This document shows positions 1 through 12,000 of a DNA stretch of 64,000 bases, one piece after another. The DNA is taken from NCBI GenBank assembly GCA_015501075.1, contig JADNYJ010000013.1:310001-374000 (forward strand), read 5' to 3'. A model generated the notes under the pieces. The model saw only the letters and a list, made by a program, of their open reading frames with translations. It searched no databases and was not told the DNA's origin. Numbering within the stretch: position 1 is the stretch's first letter; each line of letters begins with the position of its first letter. The DNA is from Gymnopilus junonius. Its lineage: Eukaryota; Basidiomycota; Agaricomycetes; Agaricales; Galerinaceae. The position numbers were made by a program, and so were the translations under genes.

Positions 1-1
1 C

Positions 2-250
2 AATGTTTCCACGGGAGGAGGGACCTCGCAATCCTCGAATGCCATTGCTGGCCTGTCTCATCTTAGTGATGCTGGGCCTGACTCTGATAGACTGACGCGA
101 GAGCGTGAGCTCTTAGCTCGACTGGCAGGAAATGGTATCTATTCTTCCGATATGCATGGGTATGTAGAAATTTGTGGCAAGTGTCATTGCTACTTTCTCG
201 CTAGTTACCTTGGTTCCCATATCATCGCCTGCGATGGTGACTCAGATTAG
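2..250 (+). CDS. 3' end of an unrecognised gene (partial)
   Basis: The open frame enters from the left edge. It splices cleanly over an intron at 160-204 (GTATGT donor, CTAG acceptor), giving exons 2-159 and 205-250 with a TAG stop at 248-250. The visible C-terminus is Ser/Gly-rich, then has a charged stretch (RERELLARLAGNG) and ends in IIACDGDSD. Reading through the intron also stays open to the same stop, so splicing is inferred from the donor and acceptor only. I do not recognise the family. The rest of the gene lies outside the window. Confidence 0.5.
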   Translation, partial: NVSTGGGTSQSSNAIAGLSHLSDAGPDSDRLTRERELLARLAGNGIYSSDMHGYVEICGKCHCYFLASYLGSHIIACDGDSD

Positions 251-498
251 ATGTATCTAGACTTTTTTTGTTGATTGTAATAGAGAAAATGATGATCTTT
301 TCTTGCAATTCTTAACATGATACCTCGTATCTCAGCCTCTAAGTTGGATAAAATACGAACCACGTTGCTTTCAAGCCATTCAAGCTAGGACAATTATTTA
401 TAATGTTACTGTAAAAGAATAAGAAGTATTGATATCTACAGGGGAGCATGGGAATCCTTTCTTTTTTGTCGCCTTTCTGGTGATGGAGCACGGAGGGA
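251..498. other. intergenic, nothing identified
   Basis: Downstream of the partial gene there is only A/T-rich sequence of 3' UTR type. No ORF, repeat or RNA gene was recognised. Confidence 0.4.
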
Positions 499-1058
499 TC
501 ATTTAAGAGGATTATGGGGAGGAGGGTGTGACACCGAAGCACTGCTCAGACCTTGAGCAGACAGACCCTGTGCGTTCAGTTGCTCGATGGTGGCCGTTTC
601 ATATGTGGGTGCAAATTTGAGTCCTGCCTGAATAGCTGACATGACACTTGAGAACTCTTGTAAATCACTCGTCGGTACAAGGCTTGGTGCATCAGATAAC
701 AAATTTACAATTCCGTGAAGTGAAGGTAAGAGTAGCCATTCCCAAAAAAAAAAGGGAAAGGTACGAACTGGATTCGCAAATGCAGGAACGACTTGAACGG
801 ATTCGCAAATTTGACAAAGTCATCGTTGCGACAGTAATACATGTAACGGCCAGCCTCAAGATCGCAGGAATCATGATTCAATCTAGGAAGTGGGAGGACA
901 CTGATGGACATGTCGATCAGCATGATGTGGAAGCGTACGCTTCGACGACGGAACGTGGATGAGATGAAATGATGGAAGTTCAAAACTGTGGAAAAGCTTA
1001 TGTAAAACTTTGGGTGGACTGGGTTTTCATCTATACCAGGTACTTTACCTTCCACCAA
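499..1058 (-). CDS. possible small gene of unknown function (exon-like ORFs)
   Basis: Two open minus-strand stretches lie end to end. One (about 760-1058) includes the phrases DLEAGRYMYYC and FVKFANPFKSFLHLRIQF; the other (499-702) ends in an Ala/Gln/Pro-rich tail. They could be joined by an intron with a GTACC donor near 760 and a CAAG acceptor near 680. A run of ten A residues (about 747-756) lies in the putative intron. No family is recognised, and no start was chosen with confidence. This may be a decayed gene or chance ORFs. Confidence 0.18.
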
Positions 1059-2539
1059 AGGAACGATCCGAAGAAAAATGCACCTATAAAATCAATATCT
1101 ACGACGGTACTACAAGGTCTGTCACTGTCACTAACTAAACTGCTTGACAGCATTGCTGAGGTGCGACACATAATAAAGGCTCGAGGAAGGGGATTCTCAA
1201 ACCATCAGTGATGGTGGAGTGCAAGGGCAGATGTTACATAGAGATCGTGAATCGCAAAAGAGACAAAGATCTGGTTGAAAGGGAGGAAGTAATGTTGATC
1301 GTTCAAAGCTGACGTGCTTCCACTCGGAAGGCTTCGGATTCTTGACAGTTGATTGGCATCATCTGTCTGTGGTAACTTCCGAGGCGTGTGAATGCTGACC
1401 TAAAACTTTGGGCGGACTGGGTACCCTTAAAATCAGGCATGGCCCGGCATTACGTGACATTCAGTCACGGACCCTTAATTGGACAGTATATGACAAACAA
1501 ATGTTCTGTCATTGGACACGCTCAGTCAAAACTCGATTGGACAATCGCTTGCCCGCCATGTCAATGGCTGGACTCCAGAGCGCACGTGCGGGAATTTTGG
1601 AGGCCCGGGATACCGCTCTAGGCTCTCTTTCTGCAATTCGTTGTCATCGTCACCGTCCTCCTCAGGCTCTTATCTTTTTCTTTTTGTTCACGTTTCCGAG
1701 CTGAGCTGAGCTGTGCCATGCGCTGTGGTTCTTCTTCTGTAGTATTGCATCACTTACTGCGGTACTTACTGAAAATGCTTGGATAATGACGACACCAATT
1801 CATACTACAATCACATCTTACAGAGCCACGAATGGACAGTTAGGAAGCATGGTCGGCCTGTGCGGTGCTCTAAAAACTGGGCTGCTACTCTCGAATTGGT
1901 GAGTATGCCTCTGAGTGAAGTTTCAGCGATTATGCCCCGGATTGATTTGCAAGGTGCGTTGGTTCAAGGTTGTTTTTGGAAGTGTAGTGTAACTGACTAG
2001 TTCATTTCACTAGCCAATGTACCACTCTAAATCGTTATTGGAGTTCTCTCAAAAGTTTTCCTTTCTCTCCCTCGTTCTACTCCATCCGAGCTCCCCGAGC
2101 AACTCTTCCTCCTTCTGCTTCAGTGCATTGTCGTGTAACCGCGGTCTGGCCCTGGGACTGTTGCTTTTGCATTCAGATATGCTCGCCCAATGTGACCTGA
2201 CGCCTGACGCGCTAGGAAGCACACGTATATCGTGCACTACGTGGGGGACAATGTGGTACCTCAGTGGCTTCTGCATCATTCTTACGCTTAGTTGCTGTGC
2301 AGAATATGTGTCGTCCCTGCTTGGTCTGCAGGTGGCACCTTTGATAGGGCACATCCAGTGGCTTCTAGCATCCTGGCCCCGCAGTGCTGGTCTGAACGTA
2401 CCTTGTAATTTGGAGGTTTCATATCGAGAAATGGGATGATTTGTACATACCTTCCATTACTTCAAATTAGCTAATTCGACTTATAAGTATTTGGCATTCT
2501 GTACAATGACGTGATAGGTTTTTCTGTGCCCCAGAAACA
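1059..2539. other. 1.5 kb without a supportable gene
   Basis: A 19-20 nt motif (AAACTTTGGG followed by GGACTGGGT) occurs near 1004-1024 and again near 1402-1422. The only long ORF is a 140-codon plus-strand frame at 2017-2439. It is Ser/Leu/Cys-rich, lacks a recognisable domain and has a long antisense shadow, so I do not call it a gene. Confidence 0.35.
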
Positions 2540-2628
2540 TGACTGGACAAAAACTGGGCTGCATTCAGGTACAGTATTGACAGATACAAGGGAAAAAGAG
2601 CAGCACCGATGCAAGACAAGTAAACTAT

Positions 2629-4244
2629 TTATGAACCATGAGATGAGAAGTCCTTAATGCATAAGGATGTGTTAATTGGAAGGGGAAATACAAATGAGAA
2701 AAGCATAAAATATCGTGAATGGTATTGCAAGGATAATTCGAAAGGCCAGTAGCTGAAAGAAAAAGACAAGAAAAAGATCGCAAAATTCCGGAGCAACTGT
2801 CCCGCATTCCGCGTCCCGTGCCAAATGGGTGTTGATCGATCCGAGATCCCGAGAGGAAAAAGCACCTCACATCCTTTCCTCCATCTCACATTCGTTGTCT
2901 GCGCACTCCAGGACCTTTCGAGCAGGAGCAATGGTTTCAGTGACGTGGATGAGTTCCCTTGCCTGCCTATACCCATTTGCTGATTAGCTTCATCCAAGAA
3001 TTAGATCAATTTTTTTTACCTTAGATCCCGCTGCAGTATAAATCCGTCCCCTATTTTCTCCCTGCCTATTCGTCGAACTTTCTTCCTCTTCTGAACAATC
3101 CCTTGGGATGGCGTTGGTGCATTGGAAGATGATGCCGAGTCTGATGAGGGAGATGCGCGCGAGCGCTTGGTAGGTCTTTGAAGCTCGATCGACGTTGATG
3201 TCTCTGAGGCTAGGAATGGGGATTGAGCAAAACTACAGAATCTCGGTGTCGACAATTTGACAACTCACTGATCTCTATTCCAGCCATCTGTTTGTTCGAT
3301 GACTGAGCTGGTGGGTGGTGTTCTGTCAGCTGTATGATGATGGGAGGATATGCCCCTGGGCGAGGTTGGACTGGTGTCCTGGACCTTGCCTCGTTTGTCC
3401 CCTGCATACAACTTCTGATTGTCAGCACCCCTTTCGAGAAGCGGAACCCTTCATACATACCTTCCACCAGATGTCACTACACCATTCCAGTCCTGCTCGA
3501 TGAGACGAGTCTCAAAGCGGGCACAATTACCGGTGCTTGGTGTTCGGTTGGATACATAGGGTTATCGCTGAGGTTCTGCTTCTGCATTGTGGGTGGCAAA
3601 ACCTGCTTGATGTTGGTATGGTCCTGGTGAATTTGGGTACTGGGAAGTGTCATTTCCCATTGGTTGTATGACTTGGGATGGAAGCCGATATTGGGGCGGA
3701 GCAATTGTTGGCGAGGATTGAATATAAGCGGGAACAGCTTCGGTGTTCCATGGCGTTGCACAGAGTGACCGTGGGCAGTGGATGGATGGATGCTGCTGCT
3801 GCTGCTGAGCACATTGATTTGTTGGAAGCTGCTGGTCCCCTCCGGAATTGACGGCAGGCTTGGACGTCGCATTCGGTGGTGAATATTCAGCTAAAAACTG
3901 ATCAACAAGCTCATCATAATCATGGCTTGCTTGTGAATAAAAAAATTATAATCAATGTTTTTTCGAGCAGATAACAAAGAATAGTCACCTTGTAGGTTGT
4001 CCTTATGGGACAAATCTGAAAGGTCGCCTTCAGGATACTTCGTCGACTGACTCGGTTGGACCGAGGGCATGCCATCATCATATTCTGATGGAACACGATC
4101 AGTACCAATTATTGCCCGGTAGGTATTGCATTATTTAATGAATCTACCATTCGCTATGGATTGATTGTGACTAGCGCCCTCTTTGCGCCAAAAGGGGTTG
4201 GTGTAAGATGGCGGAGTGTTGACGGCGAATTCAAATGTGTTCAT
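2629..4244 (-). pseudogene. broken paralog A1, minus arm of divergent pair
   Basis: This is the counterpart of the gene at 9316-11336. The start codon at 4242-4244 is kept (MNTFEFAVNT), but an extra C in a CCCC run shifts the frame near codon 18 and leads to a stop. In addition, about 414 bp that in the sister copy (about 10817-11228) include an exon rich in Ser, Pro and Glu are missing. Later exons survive: the segment matching HHGEAEP in the sister, the basic segment with PTKRSRASPSSDS and VQKRKKVRR (a bipartite nuclear-localisation-like pattern), and an exon beginning QGNSSTSLKPLLLLERSW to a stop at 2629. Function unknown. It could still be transcribed. Confidence 0.6.
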
Positions 4245-4900
4245 CTTGGTTAGAGATCTATAGAGTTGAATGGTGTATACAGGCAGCTGATGGAAAGGAG
4301 AGTAGTCATTGTGGTGAAGACAACAATGAGGAGTGGGGGCGCATTTTAAGGCGGCTTGAAATTTGGGACTCAGCAATTGTAACGCGTTTGTCAAACACAA
4401 GTGAGGGCGTTCATTGTTCCCATTCAGAGAACTAGCTACCCAGGTCTCTGGCTCAGAAGATTTTCAAATCCAAGTAGACCCACACTTGACCACTCGATGC
4501 CTCGTTGTTTTCGTTTAGAAGGACGATTGTTTTGGGAAGGAGTACTTTCGGGGTTGTGGGTGTAATCAAATTTCCCATGGTTGCTATTCTAGGCTCCTTG
4601 TCATCGCATCTTCCTTGTCGTTCTTTTACCGCACCTCACTGCCCCCGTCAAATTTATTCCAGAACTGCAGCATGCCCGAGAACCCTGACCGGGTGGGCCT
4701 TGTGTGAGTGATCAATATTCAATCAATATTCAACAAAGATGTTTGCTGAGTCCCAATTCGTCTCAACAGTCGCACACTTGTGGTGATTGTTCTTTCGCCA
4801 CAAATACCCTTTCCCCTCGCCTCTGCCGTCTATTTACGCTAGTTACCCCTACAGTCCACTTTGAAGTACGAGCACACACAAATCTGAACCCAATCCCGAA
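4245..4900. promoter_or_regulatory. shared upstream region of divergent pair, unit 1
   Basis: 656 bp between the start of the minus-strand member and the plus-strand ATG. It is conserved with 11337-12000 of unit 2, including the blocks AAGGAGTACTTTCGGGGTTG and CCCGAGAACCCTGACCGGG, and a repeated ATCAATATTCA just upstream of the plus gene. Conservation equal to that of the coding parts is simply what a duplication gives, so regulatory function is inferred from position only. The minus-strand member is broken here, so only the plus gene may still use it. Confidence 0.4.
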
Positions 4901-6475
4901 ATGCTGCCACCGACTTCCACTCCAACCCATGCTTCAGGACGGCAGCCAACGTTGAACCACCCAAGGCAGGCTTCGACACAGCGACTAGGCAGAACAGGCT
5001 CTACCTATTTCTCTTCAGAATGCCTAGCTGATCCCTCACACCCGTTTCCAAGTGACCTGACCTTCAACAATGGCGAGCAGCAGGATGCTTTTGGTCTATT
5101 CGGCAACTCTCCCACCTTTTCTCTTCCCGATGCTGGTCTCTTTAATTATGCTCATGACTCTAATCCACCTACCGAGAGGTCTTTAAGGCTCGGAGAAGCA
5201 ATAAGCTCATTTCAACATAGTCAAGGTAAATGCTTCATTAACAATACTCTCTCGAGCGGTACCAATATTTATCAAAATTTGATAGATATTTCTAACTCTA
5301 CCATCACGCCACCCAGCCTATTGAAATTTCATGACAGTGTCAATCCATTCCAATTGGACGAACAGATGGCATATGTACAAGCGCACACCTCCACCTCTAA
5401 TACTGGCACCTCATCCGAAAGACAAAATCTGCGCCGTGAGGCGTTTTATGCACCAACGTCCAGAGAAGGTACTAATTATTATAACTATGAAGTTCCATCT
5501 CCTGCCTACCAGGAGCAGATTGATTTGCTATATGGCCAATCCCCACCGTCGAGCAGTGGCATTGCCCAGCAGCACCCTTCCCTCTGTTACCCGCAACCAC
5601 TCTCTGCAGCACCATATAATAATAACAATGCTCCCGCAAACAACGCTCCAAAGCCTCTCATCCAACCACTGGCAGTCCAACCCCCGACTACGATTTCAGG
5701 CCTTGCATTGCAGCATCACCCAGGCCATTATCCGACTATGGATATACCAACAGCTGGCGGTCCCCAACACCTCCGTGAACCGCAAGAACAGCAACATCCA
5801 GAAGGTTCTGCTTTACATCGTGGAGAAGCAGAACCACATTCAATAATCATATCCTACCGGACTTTCATAACCGGTAATTCTACCAGCTCTGAAAATGATT
5901 ACATTGAGCAGGAACGCGGCAATGGCAAATCATCCGATGGAAGGTATGTATGAGTGGTTCCATTTCTCGAGAATTCGAAAGCCATGCTAACAGCTAAAAG
6001 CTCGCCACAGGAGACGGGCAGTGTGGGGTCTGAGATGCCAATCCAACCTCCAGAGATATATCCATCATTCGAAGGGTCAGTCATAAACCTGGACGTGGAA
6101 GACAAAGCCTCTGATATAGGGTCCAAGCAGAAGCATAATGCAGAGATCGGTAAGTCATCATAATGCGAACATCATATCAATACCCTTCTTAACACACCAC
6201 AAGGATCGGAGATACCGGCTCAGCCTCAACAACCCAGCAAGCGCACACGCGCATCCCTGCCGTCCTCTTCATCATCCGCCTCTACGTCTTCAGACACACC
6301 AGTGCCAGCCCAAGAAAGTGTGCAGAAGAGGAAAAGGGCACCAAAAACGCCGAAAACGCTCAAGAAGAATATTGGGGGAGTGTTCAGGCAACAGACGGAC
6401 CCAAGGTATGGCAATAACAATAACCTAATCCATATGCAAAACTAATCAGTAAACTTATATAGGCACCAGGATTGA
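4901..6475 (+). CDS. paralog A2, plus arm of divergent pair, unknown function
   Basis: The ATG at 4901 has a good context (CCCGAA before it). Inferred introns: 5226-5285 (60 nt, stop-free and in frame, so possibly retained), one opening with GTATGT after SSDGR near 5944, one opening with GTAAGT near 6151, and a last one ending in TATATAG before the terminal codons HQD and a TGA at 6473-6475. The product is about 440 residues: a low-complexity Ser/Thr/Pro/Gln/Asn-rich body, a GSALHRGEAEP block shared with the minus-strand paralogs, and a basic tail with KRTRASLPSSSSS and VQKRKRAPKTPKTLKK that suggests nuclear localisation. No DNA-binding or catalytic domain is visible. It is closest to 12001-13577. 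I do not recognise the family. Confidence 0.65.
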
Positions 6476-7025
6476 CCAACGATATGCGTAGTTGAAGCCA
6501 CGGTCCCTGCTTAATGAGGACTTTGGTGCGAGGAGACGAATGTTAGATGGAGGGAGGATGTGAGGTGGCTTTGCCCCTCGGAATAAGTATCGGATTGATA
6601 AGCACCGTCATGGCACGGGATGCGGAGTGCCAGCTGGTTCCGCTACTTCTGACCCAATTCTGACCAGTCTCTTTCCTTTACGTTTATTATTCAAAATTCT
6701 GCCCTTCAACAACTTGCAATACCTTTAATCAGTTATCTTCATTTTCAATTGTATTATACCCATTGCTGCCGCGTTGCCATTCTCTCATGAAGATTTTTTT
6801 TCTCGTTGTATTGTGTTACATATTATTGACTATCCTGCTGACTATCAATCGTTCTCCAATGTTTCAGCAAAAAGGAGCAGACAAAATTACTGTATCGAAA
6901 GTAATGATTGACAAGGCCTCACTACGAGTAAGTACAGCTAAGCTGTGAAATGAAATGACAAGGCCAGTGCTCTAACACGCCGGGGTCAACCCATGAAGTA
7001 AAACCAGTGGTATCGCTATGTCTGG

Positions 7026-9184
7026 GGGTATCTTCCAACCTTGCTATAGTTTAAATTTCCTGTTGAAGAAGTCGTTCACTTCCCGCAACTGCTATCTGAC
7101 ACATTGAACATGTACTCACCATTGAATAGAGACAGCGAGAACAACTCCAGCCTTCAAACGCCTTCTGAGTCAGCTTCATGATTAAACCATGCTCGAGAGA
7201 GGACATAGAAACAGAGATGGAGGTGTGAGAATTGGATGCCGGATCTGGAGCATTTGTGTTTGAGGCGCCAGCAAAGCAGAAAGGAACTGCACCTGTGAGT
7301 AATAGGAGGAAACCGAGGTGACGACAGACGAATCATCTGTGGAATTAACAATGGGTGCAAGCTTGTCCGAGGTGCAGGTAGCGACGGTGCTGGAAGACCG
7401 AGAGTGGTTGGGCGGGACGCCCTCAGTAAGGTGAACGGGGTCAAGGAAGAGGAGAAAAGTCAGAGAGCAGAAAATAAATGAGGAGGAAGACACTAGAGGC
7501 GGAGTGTGCTTGTCACTGAGGAAGATGGGGAGATGGGTTTCAATTGGCGAGATTTGTTGAAGCGGACATAGGTTGCCACGGAATCATCTTCCATCAACCA
7601 CGGATTAAACAAAGCAGCTGTTCACATCCAACAACTGCTTTCTGCATGCGTCGCACCCAACACTAACCTGCCGGCTCAAGAGACTGAGCACAGCAGTGCA
7701 AGGATTCCTTGGTAAGGAACATTGGGAAATATCCAAAGGCCATTTGTACCCTCCATCACGTCCTCCCTATGCCATGTCCCCCATGCCACACAACTCCACC
7801 AGTAGCAACAATGTCAACACGACCACGCAACCACCGGCAGCAGCGCCAGCCACCTCCGTCATCTTTTTATCCAGCTCGATGAGCCACGACCACATATGGG
7901 CAGCGTCATGTCCGCATCGAAGCAGGTTCGCTACGTGGCATGAATGCCGCGTATTTTGTAGTCGTTCGGGTCGCAGTGGTCATAAGAGTGAGTATATGCA
8001 CATGGGAGGACAAGTGGACTGGGTGTAGAGCATGCTGCACTTGATGAAAAGGACAAGGTTAAAAAGGAAGAGCAGTGAAAGGGCAATCACGGGGTGAGAG
8101 GCAGAATGGAGAAAGTTGAGAGGGAGGCCGAGGTGTAGCGTGCAGGCTGGAGGGCGTGTTGGGTGACATTGAAGATGCCTGCGTTGTTGGTTGAGACAGA
8201 AAGAACCTCTGACTGGGAGAAAGCGAAAGAGAGGAGGAAGATGCGCTGCCTGTGGAAGGAACAACAATGAGAAGTTGTCTAGCGACTACAGAGCTATGCA
8301 AGCCCTCACCACGACGCGTTTTTGACTCTTTTCTCCTTCCCATTTTCTCCTTCCCATCAAAGCATGAACTTGTCAAAGAGGTTTTCGCTCTGTATGCGTT
8401 TACGGCGGCATTGTTTGGTCAGAGACGGCGAGGATACCGCTAGCTTTCTTCAGCATCCTCTGAGTCAGCTTCACAATTGAATCTAGGTCGAGAGGGGATG
8501 CGAGCAGAGGTGGAAATGCCGGTGTTGGACATGCCTATAAAGCCGAAAGAACTGTGCCTGCAAAAGGGAGGAGGATGGGAAGGAGAAAGAGATGAAACAG
8601 ACGCATACTTTGTAAATGGAGTGGAGGTAACAAGTCGCACTGGGGTATATCGCAGGTGTTAGGTACGTGTATGCACATGGGGGGAGAGCCGAGGGGTGGA
8701 CGAGCGGTGCTGCTGCGTGCTCATTGTGGAAGCCGAGGTTAAGGAGAAGGATGACTCATGAAGAGGAGGAACAAGTTGGACCGAAATGTGCTTGTGGTTG
8801 CGAAGACGGAGGAATTCTAGGGAGACAGGCTGAAGCAGATGAAGGTGCACCTGCATCTCCAACTGGGTTTGGGAGGAGAGCCAGACACGTCACCAGCAAA
8901 AGACGTGGCAGTGTGCAGTCTTCTGGGATACAGATAGGGACAGCATGCTGTTTCTGTATCTCGAGCCCTAGCCCTAACGCGCTCATCTGCCCATGCTTGT
9001 CTACTTCCTCCATCGCCCCAACCTGAGGACTTCTATGCTGGGTTCTGAAATGGGTGTCGGCTTCGACACCTCCGCCAGACAGAACGAGCTGGAGGGGCAG
9101 GTGAAAGGTGTCCTTGGGAGTAGGAGGTCGAACGTTGAACGTTGAACATTGAATCTGTGACAGGCCTTGCTGTGAACTAGAAAG
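7026..9184. other. end of unit 1 and spacer between the duplicated units
   Basis: The unit 1 match continues in patches to 7605. The remaining 1.6 kb holds only weak minus-strand ORFs: 7182-7493 starts with a hydrophobic, signal-like stretch, and 8059-8376, 8440-8640 and 8756-9262 are Ser/Pro-rich. Two of these regions share short related blocks (the C-terminal phrases FNHEADSE near 7160 and FNCEADSE near 8460), so a small gene or its remnants may be repeated here. Nothing is good enough to call a gene. Confidence 0.3.
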
Positions 9185-9315
9185 ATGATTGGACAAAAAC
9201 TGAGCTACAGCATTAGCAGATACAATGGGGAAAAAAACGGCGACAGCCCAGACGCGAGGCAAGTAAACTATTTATGAACTCTAAGGTGAGAAATTCTTAC
9301 ACGCAGAAAGAGGAT

Positions 9316-11336
9316 TTAATTCCAAGCGGGAACAGGTGCAATACAAATGAAAAAAGTACGAGAAGTTGTGAGGGTTATTGTGAGGATAAATTTGAAGGCC
9401 CGGAGCTCAGAGGAAATGAAAGAAAGACAAGAAAAAAGATCGCAAAATTCGAATACATAGCGGAGCAACTGTTCCGCGTTCCGTGTCCCGTGCCAGACGG
9501 CATTGATCGATCCGAGATCCCGAGAGGAAAAACCCTCACATCCTCTCCTGAGTCTCCTCCATCTCACATTCGTCGTCTGCGCACTCCAGGACCTTTCGAG
9601 CAGCACTAACGGTTTCAGCGACGTGGATGAGTTCCCTTGCCTCCCTATACCCATTTGCTGATTAGCTTCATCCATGAAGGAAATCAAATTTTTTTACCTT
9701 GGATCCCGCTGCAGTATAAATCCGTCCCCTATTTTCTCCCTGCCCATTCGTCGAACTTTCTTCCTCTTCTGAACAATCCCTTGGGATGGAGTTGGTGCAT
9801 TGGAAGATGATGCCGAATTGGATGAAGGAGATCTTCGCGAGCGCTTGGTAGGTCTTTGAAGCTCGATCGACGTTGATGTCTCCGAGGCTGGGAATGGGGA
9901 TTGAGGAAAAATACAAAATCTAGGTATCGACAATTTGGCGACTCACCGATCTCTGTTTCAGGCTTCTTTTTGTTCGGTAACTGAGTTGGTGGGTGGTGCT
10001 CTGTCGGCTGTACAACGGGAGAATATGCCCCTGGGCGAGGTTGGACTGGTGTCCTGTACCCCACCTTGTTTGTCTCCTGCATACAACTTCTGATTGTCAG
10101 CACCCCTTTCGAGAAGCGGAACCCTCCATACATACCTTCCATTGGGTATCACTACACTGTTCCAGTCCTGCTCGATGAGACGAGTCTCAAAGCAGGCGAA
10201 TTTATTGGTGCTTGGAGCCCGGTTGGATATATGTGTTTGAAGTGGTTCTGCTTCTCCATGGTGGGTGGCAGAACCTGCTTGATACTGATATGGTACTGGT
10301 AAATTTGGGAGCTGGGAAGTATCATTATGCGCTGGTTGTATGACTTGGGATGGAAGCTGATATTGGGGCGGAGCAATTGTCGGCGAGGATTGAATAAAAG
10401 GCGGAACAGCTTCGGTGTTCCATGACATTGCACGGAGTGGCCGTGGGCAGTGGATGGATGGAGACTGCTGCTGCTGAGCGCGTTGAGGGCTTGCATTCGT
10501 CGAAAGCGGCTTGTCACCTCCGGAATTGGCGGCAGGCTTGGACGGAGCAGTCAGTGGTGAGTAGTCGGCCAGAAACTGATCAACCAGCTCGTCGTAATCA
10601 TGGCTTGCTTCTGAATGAACTAATTATGATCAATGTTTCTTCTAGCAGATAACAAAAAATAATCACCCTGTAGGTTGTCCTCCTGGGATGAATCTGAATC
10701 CTCGCTTTCAGGATACTTCGTCGACTGACTCGGTTGGATCGAGGGCACACCATCGCCATATTCTGATGGAGCACGATCAGTAATCAATTATTGCATGTAA
10801 GTCTGCATTATTTACCTTTTCGTACATGGCTTTCCTGATCGACTGATTCCCTTGGCGAAAACTCCCATTGAGCTTCGAGCTCTGATATATAAGCATCAGA
10901 GACGGGTGAATTATAGGCGGGCGAAGGACTCTTGTTCAATCTGTTTGTATGATTGTCATAGTTCGTGTTGGGTTGGGGCGAGAAGTCGTTCGATGACTTT
11001 CAGGTCGAGAGGGGCCATAGGCGCTTTCTAAATCTTCTCTGTGCAACAGTATCGAGTGTCGTGGTGGTTGGTTTAGCACTGCCATGTGCTGCTGTGCGGC
11101 ATGAATCTGGCTCAAAGAGAATGGGAGTGGATCCTCTATGGTGCTAGAGTTTGGCCACGAAGCTCTCGCCTGAGGAAAGTGAAGTACTGTAGAATTTCAA
11201 TTAACCACGAAAGATTTGATATTGCAGATAATAAACCTACCGTTCGGAATGGATTGATTGTGACAAGCGCCCTCTTCACGCCAAAAGGGTTGGTATAAGA
11301 TGGCAGGGTGTTGATGGCGAATTCAAATGCGTTCAT
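9316..11336 (-). CDS. paralog B1, minus arm of divergent pair, unknown function
   Basis: Starts at 11334-11336 (MNAFEFAINTLPSYTNPF) and is multi-exon. Visible blocks in order are a Ser/Pro/Asn-rich part containing SPAYNSPVSDAYISELE, acidic stretches, a Gln/Pro-rich middle, SATHHGEAEP (shared with the plus-strand paralogs), and a basic tail with PTKRSRRSPSSNS and VQKRKKVRRMGREK. The final exon reads to a stop at 9316-9318, but its frame differs from that of unit 1, so the true stop is uncertain. About 414 bp present here are missing from the unit 1 copy. Homology to the oppositely oriented neighbours at 4901 and 12001 means all four genes come from one ancestor. A nuclear role is only suggested by the basic clusters. 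Confidence 0.55.
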
Positions 11337-12000
11337 CTTGGTTAGAAATCTGAAGAGCCGAATGGGTGTATGTAGGCAGCTAATAGACGGGAGAAGAGTC
11401 GTTGTGGTGAACAAAACAATGAGAGGTGCGCGCGTTTTAAGGCGGCTGGAAATTTGGGACTCAGCAATTGTAACGTGTTAGTCAAACACATATGAGGGCA
11501 TTCATTGTTCCTACTTAGAGTACTAGCTGCCCAGGCCTCTGGCTCGAAAGATTTCAAATCCAAGTAGACACACACTTGATCACTCGCTGCCTCGTTGTTT
11601 TCGTTCAGAAGGACGATGGTTTTGGGAAGGAGTACTTTCGGGGTTGTGGGTGCAATCAAATTTCCCATGGTTGCTATTCTAGGCTCCTTGTTATCGCATC
11701 TTCCTTGTCGTTCTTTTACCGCACCTCACTGCCCCCGTCGAATTTAGTCCAGAACTGCAGTATGCCCGAGAACCCTGACCGGGTGGGCCTTGTGTGAGTG
11801 ATCAATATCGATCAATATTCAATCAATATTCAACAAAGATGTTTGCTGAGTCCCAATTCGTCTCAAAAGTCGCACACTTGTGGTGATTGTTCTTTCGCCA
11901 CAAATACCCTTTCCCCTCGCCTCTGCCTCCCATTTACGCTAGTTACCCATACAGTCCACTTTGAAGTACCAGGACACACAAATCTGGACCCAATCCCGAA
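11337..12000. promoter_or_regulatory. shared upstream region of divergent pair, unit 2
   Basis: 664 bp separating the starts of two divergently transcribed paralogs. It is the likely bidirectional promoter region of the intact pair. An ATCAATATTCA-type repeat (about 11800-11835) lies some 170 bp before the plus-strand ATG. No conventional TATA box was assigned. Confidence 0.4.

Larger units (their letters stand above)
2540..7605. repeat. segmental tandem duplication, unit 1
   Basis: About 5.1 kb that matches 9185-14295 in the same orientation, covering a minus-strand gene, the shared upstream region, a plus-strand paralog and its 3' flank. Corresponding landmarks are offset by 6678 bp at the minus gene's 3' end, about 7092 bp at its start, 7100 bp across the plus gene, and about 6690 bp at the right margin. 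The offsets show that unit 1 lacks about 414 bp inside the minus gene and that unit 2 lacks about 410 bp near the right end. By eye the plus genes are roughly 90% identical, so the duplication is not brand new. Confidence 0.85.

Noticed and set aside
2017..2439. 140-codon plus-strand ORF as a gene
   Set aside because: No domain, odd Ser/Leu/Cys composition, and an overlapping antisense ORF of similar length; no splice or paralog support.
8965..8978. Telomere-like CCCTAGCCCTAACG
   Set aside because: Only two units, one imperfect, inside non-repetitive sequence; chance occurrence is likely.
8756..9262. 168-codon minus-strand ORF with a signal-peptide-like start
   Set aside because: The hydrophobic start is weak, the body has no recognisable pattern, and it crosses into the margin of the duplicated unit without being conserved in the other copy.
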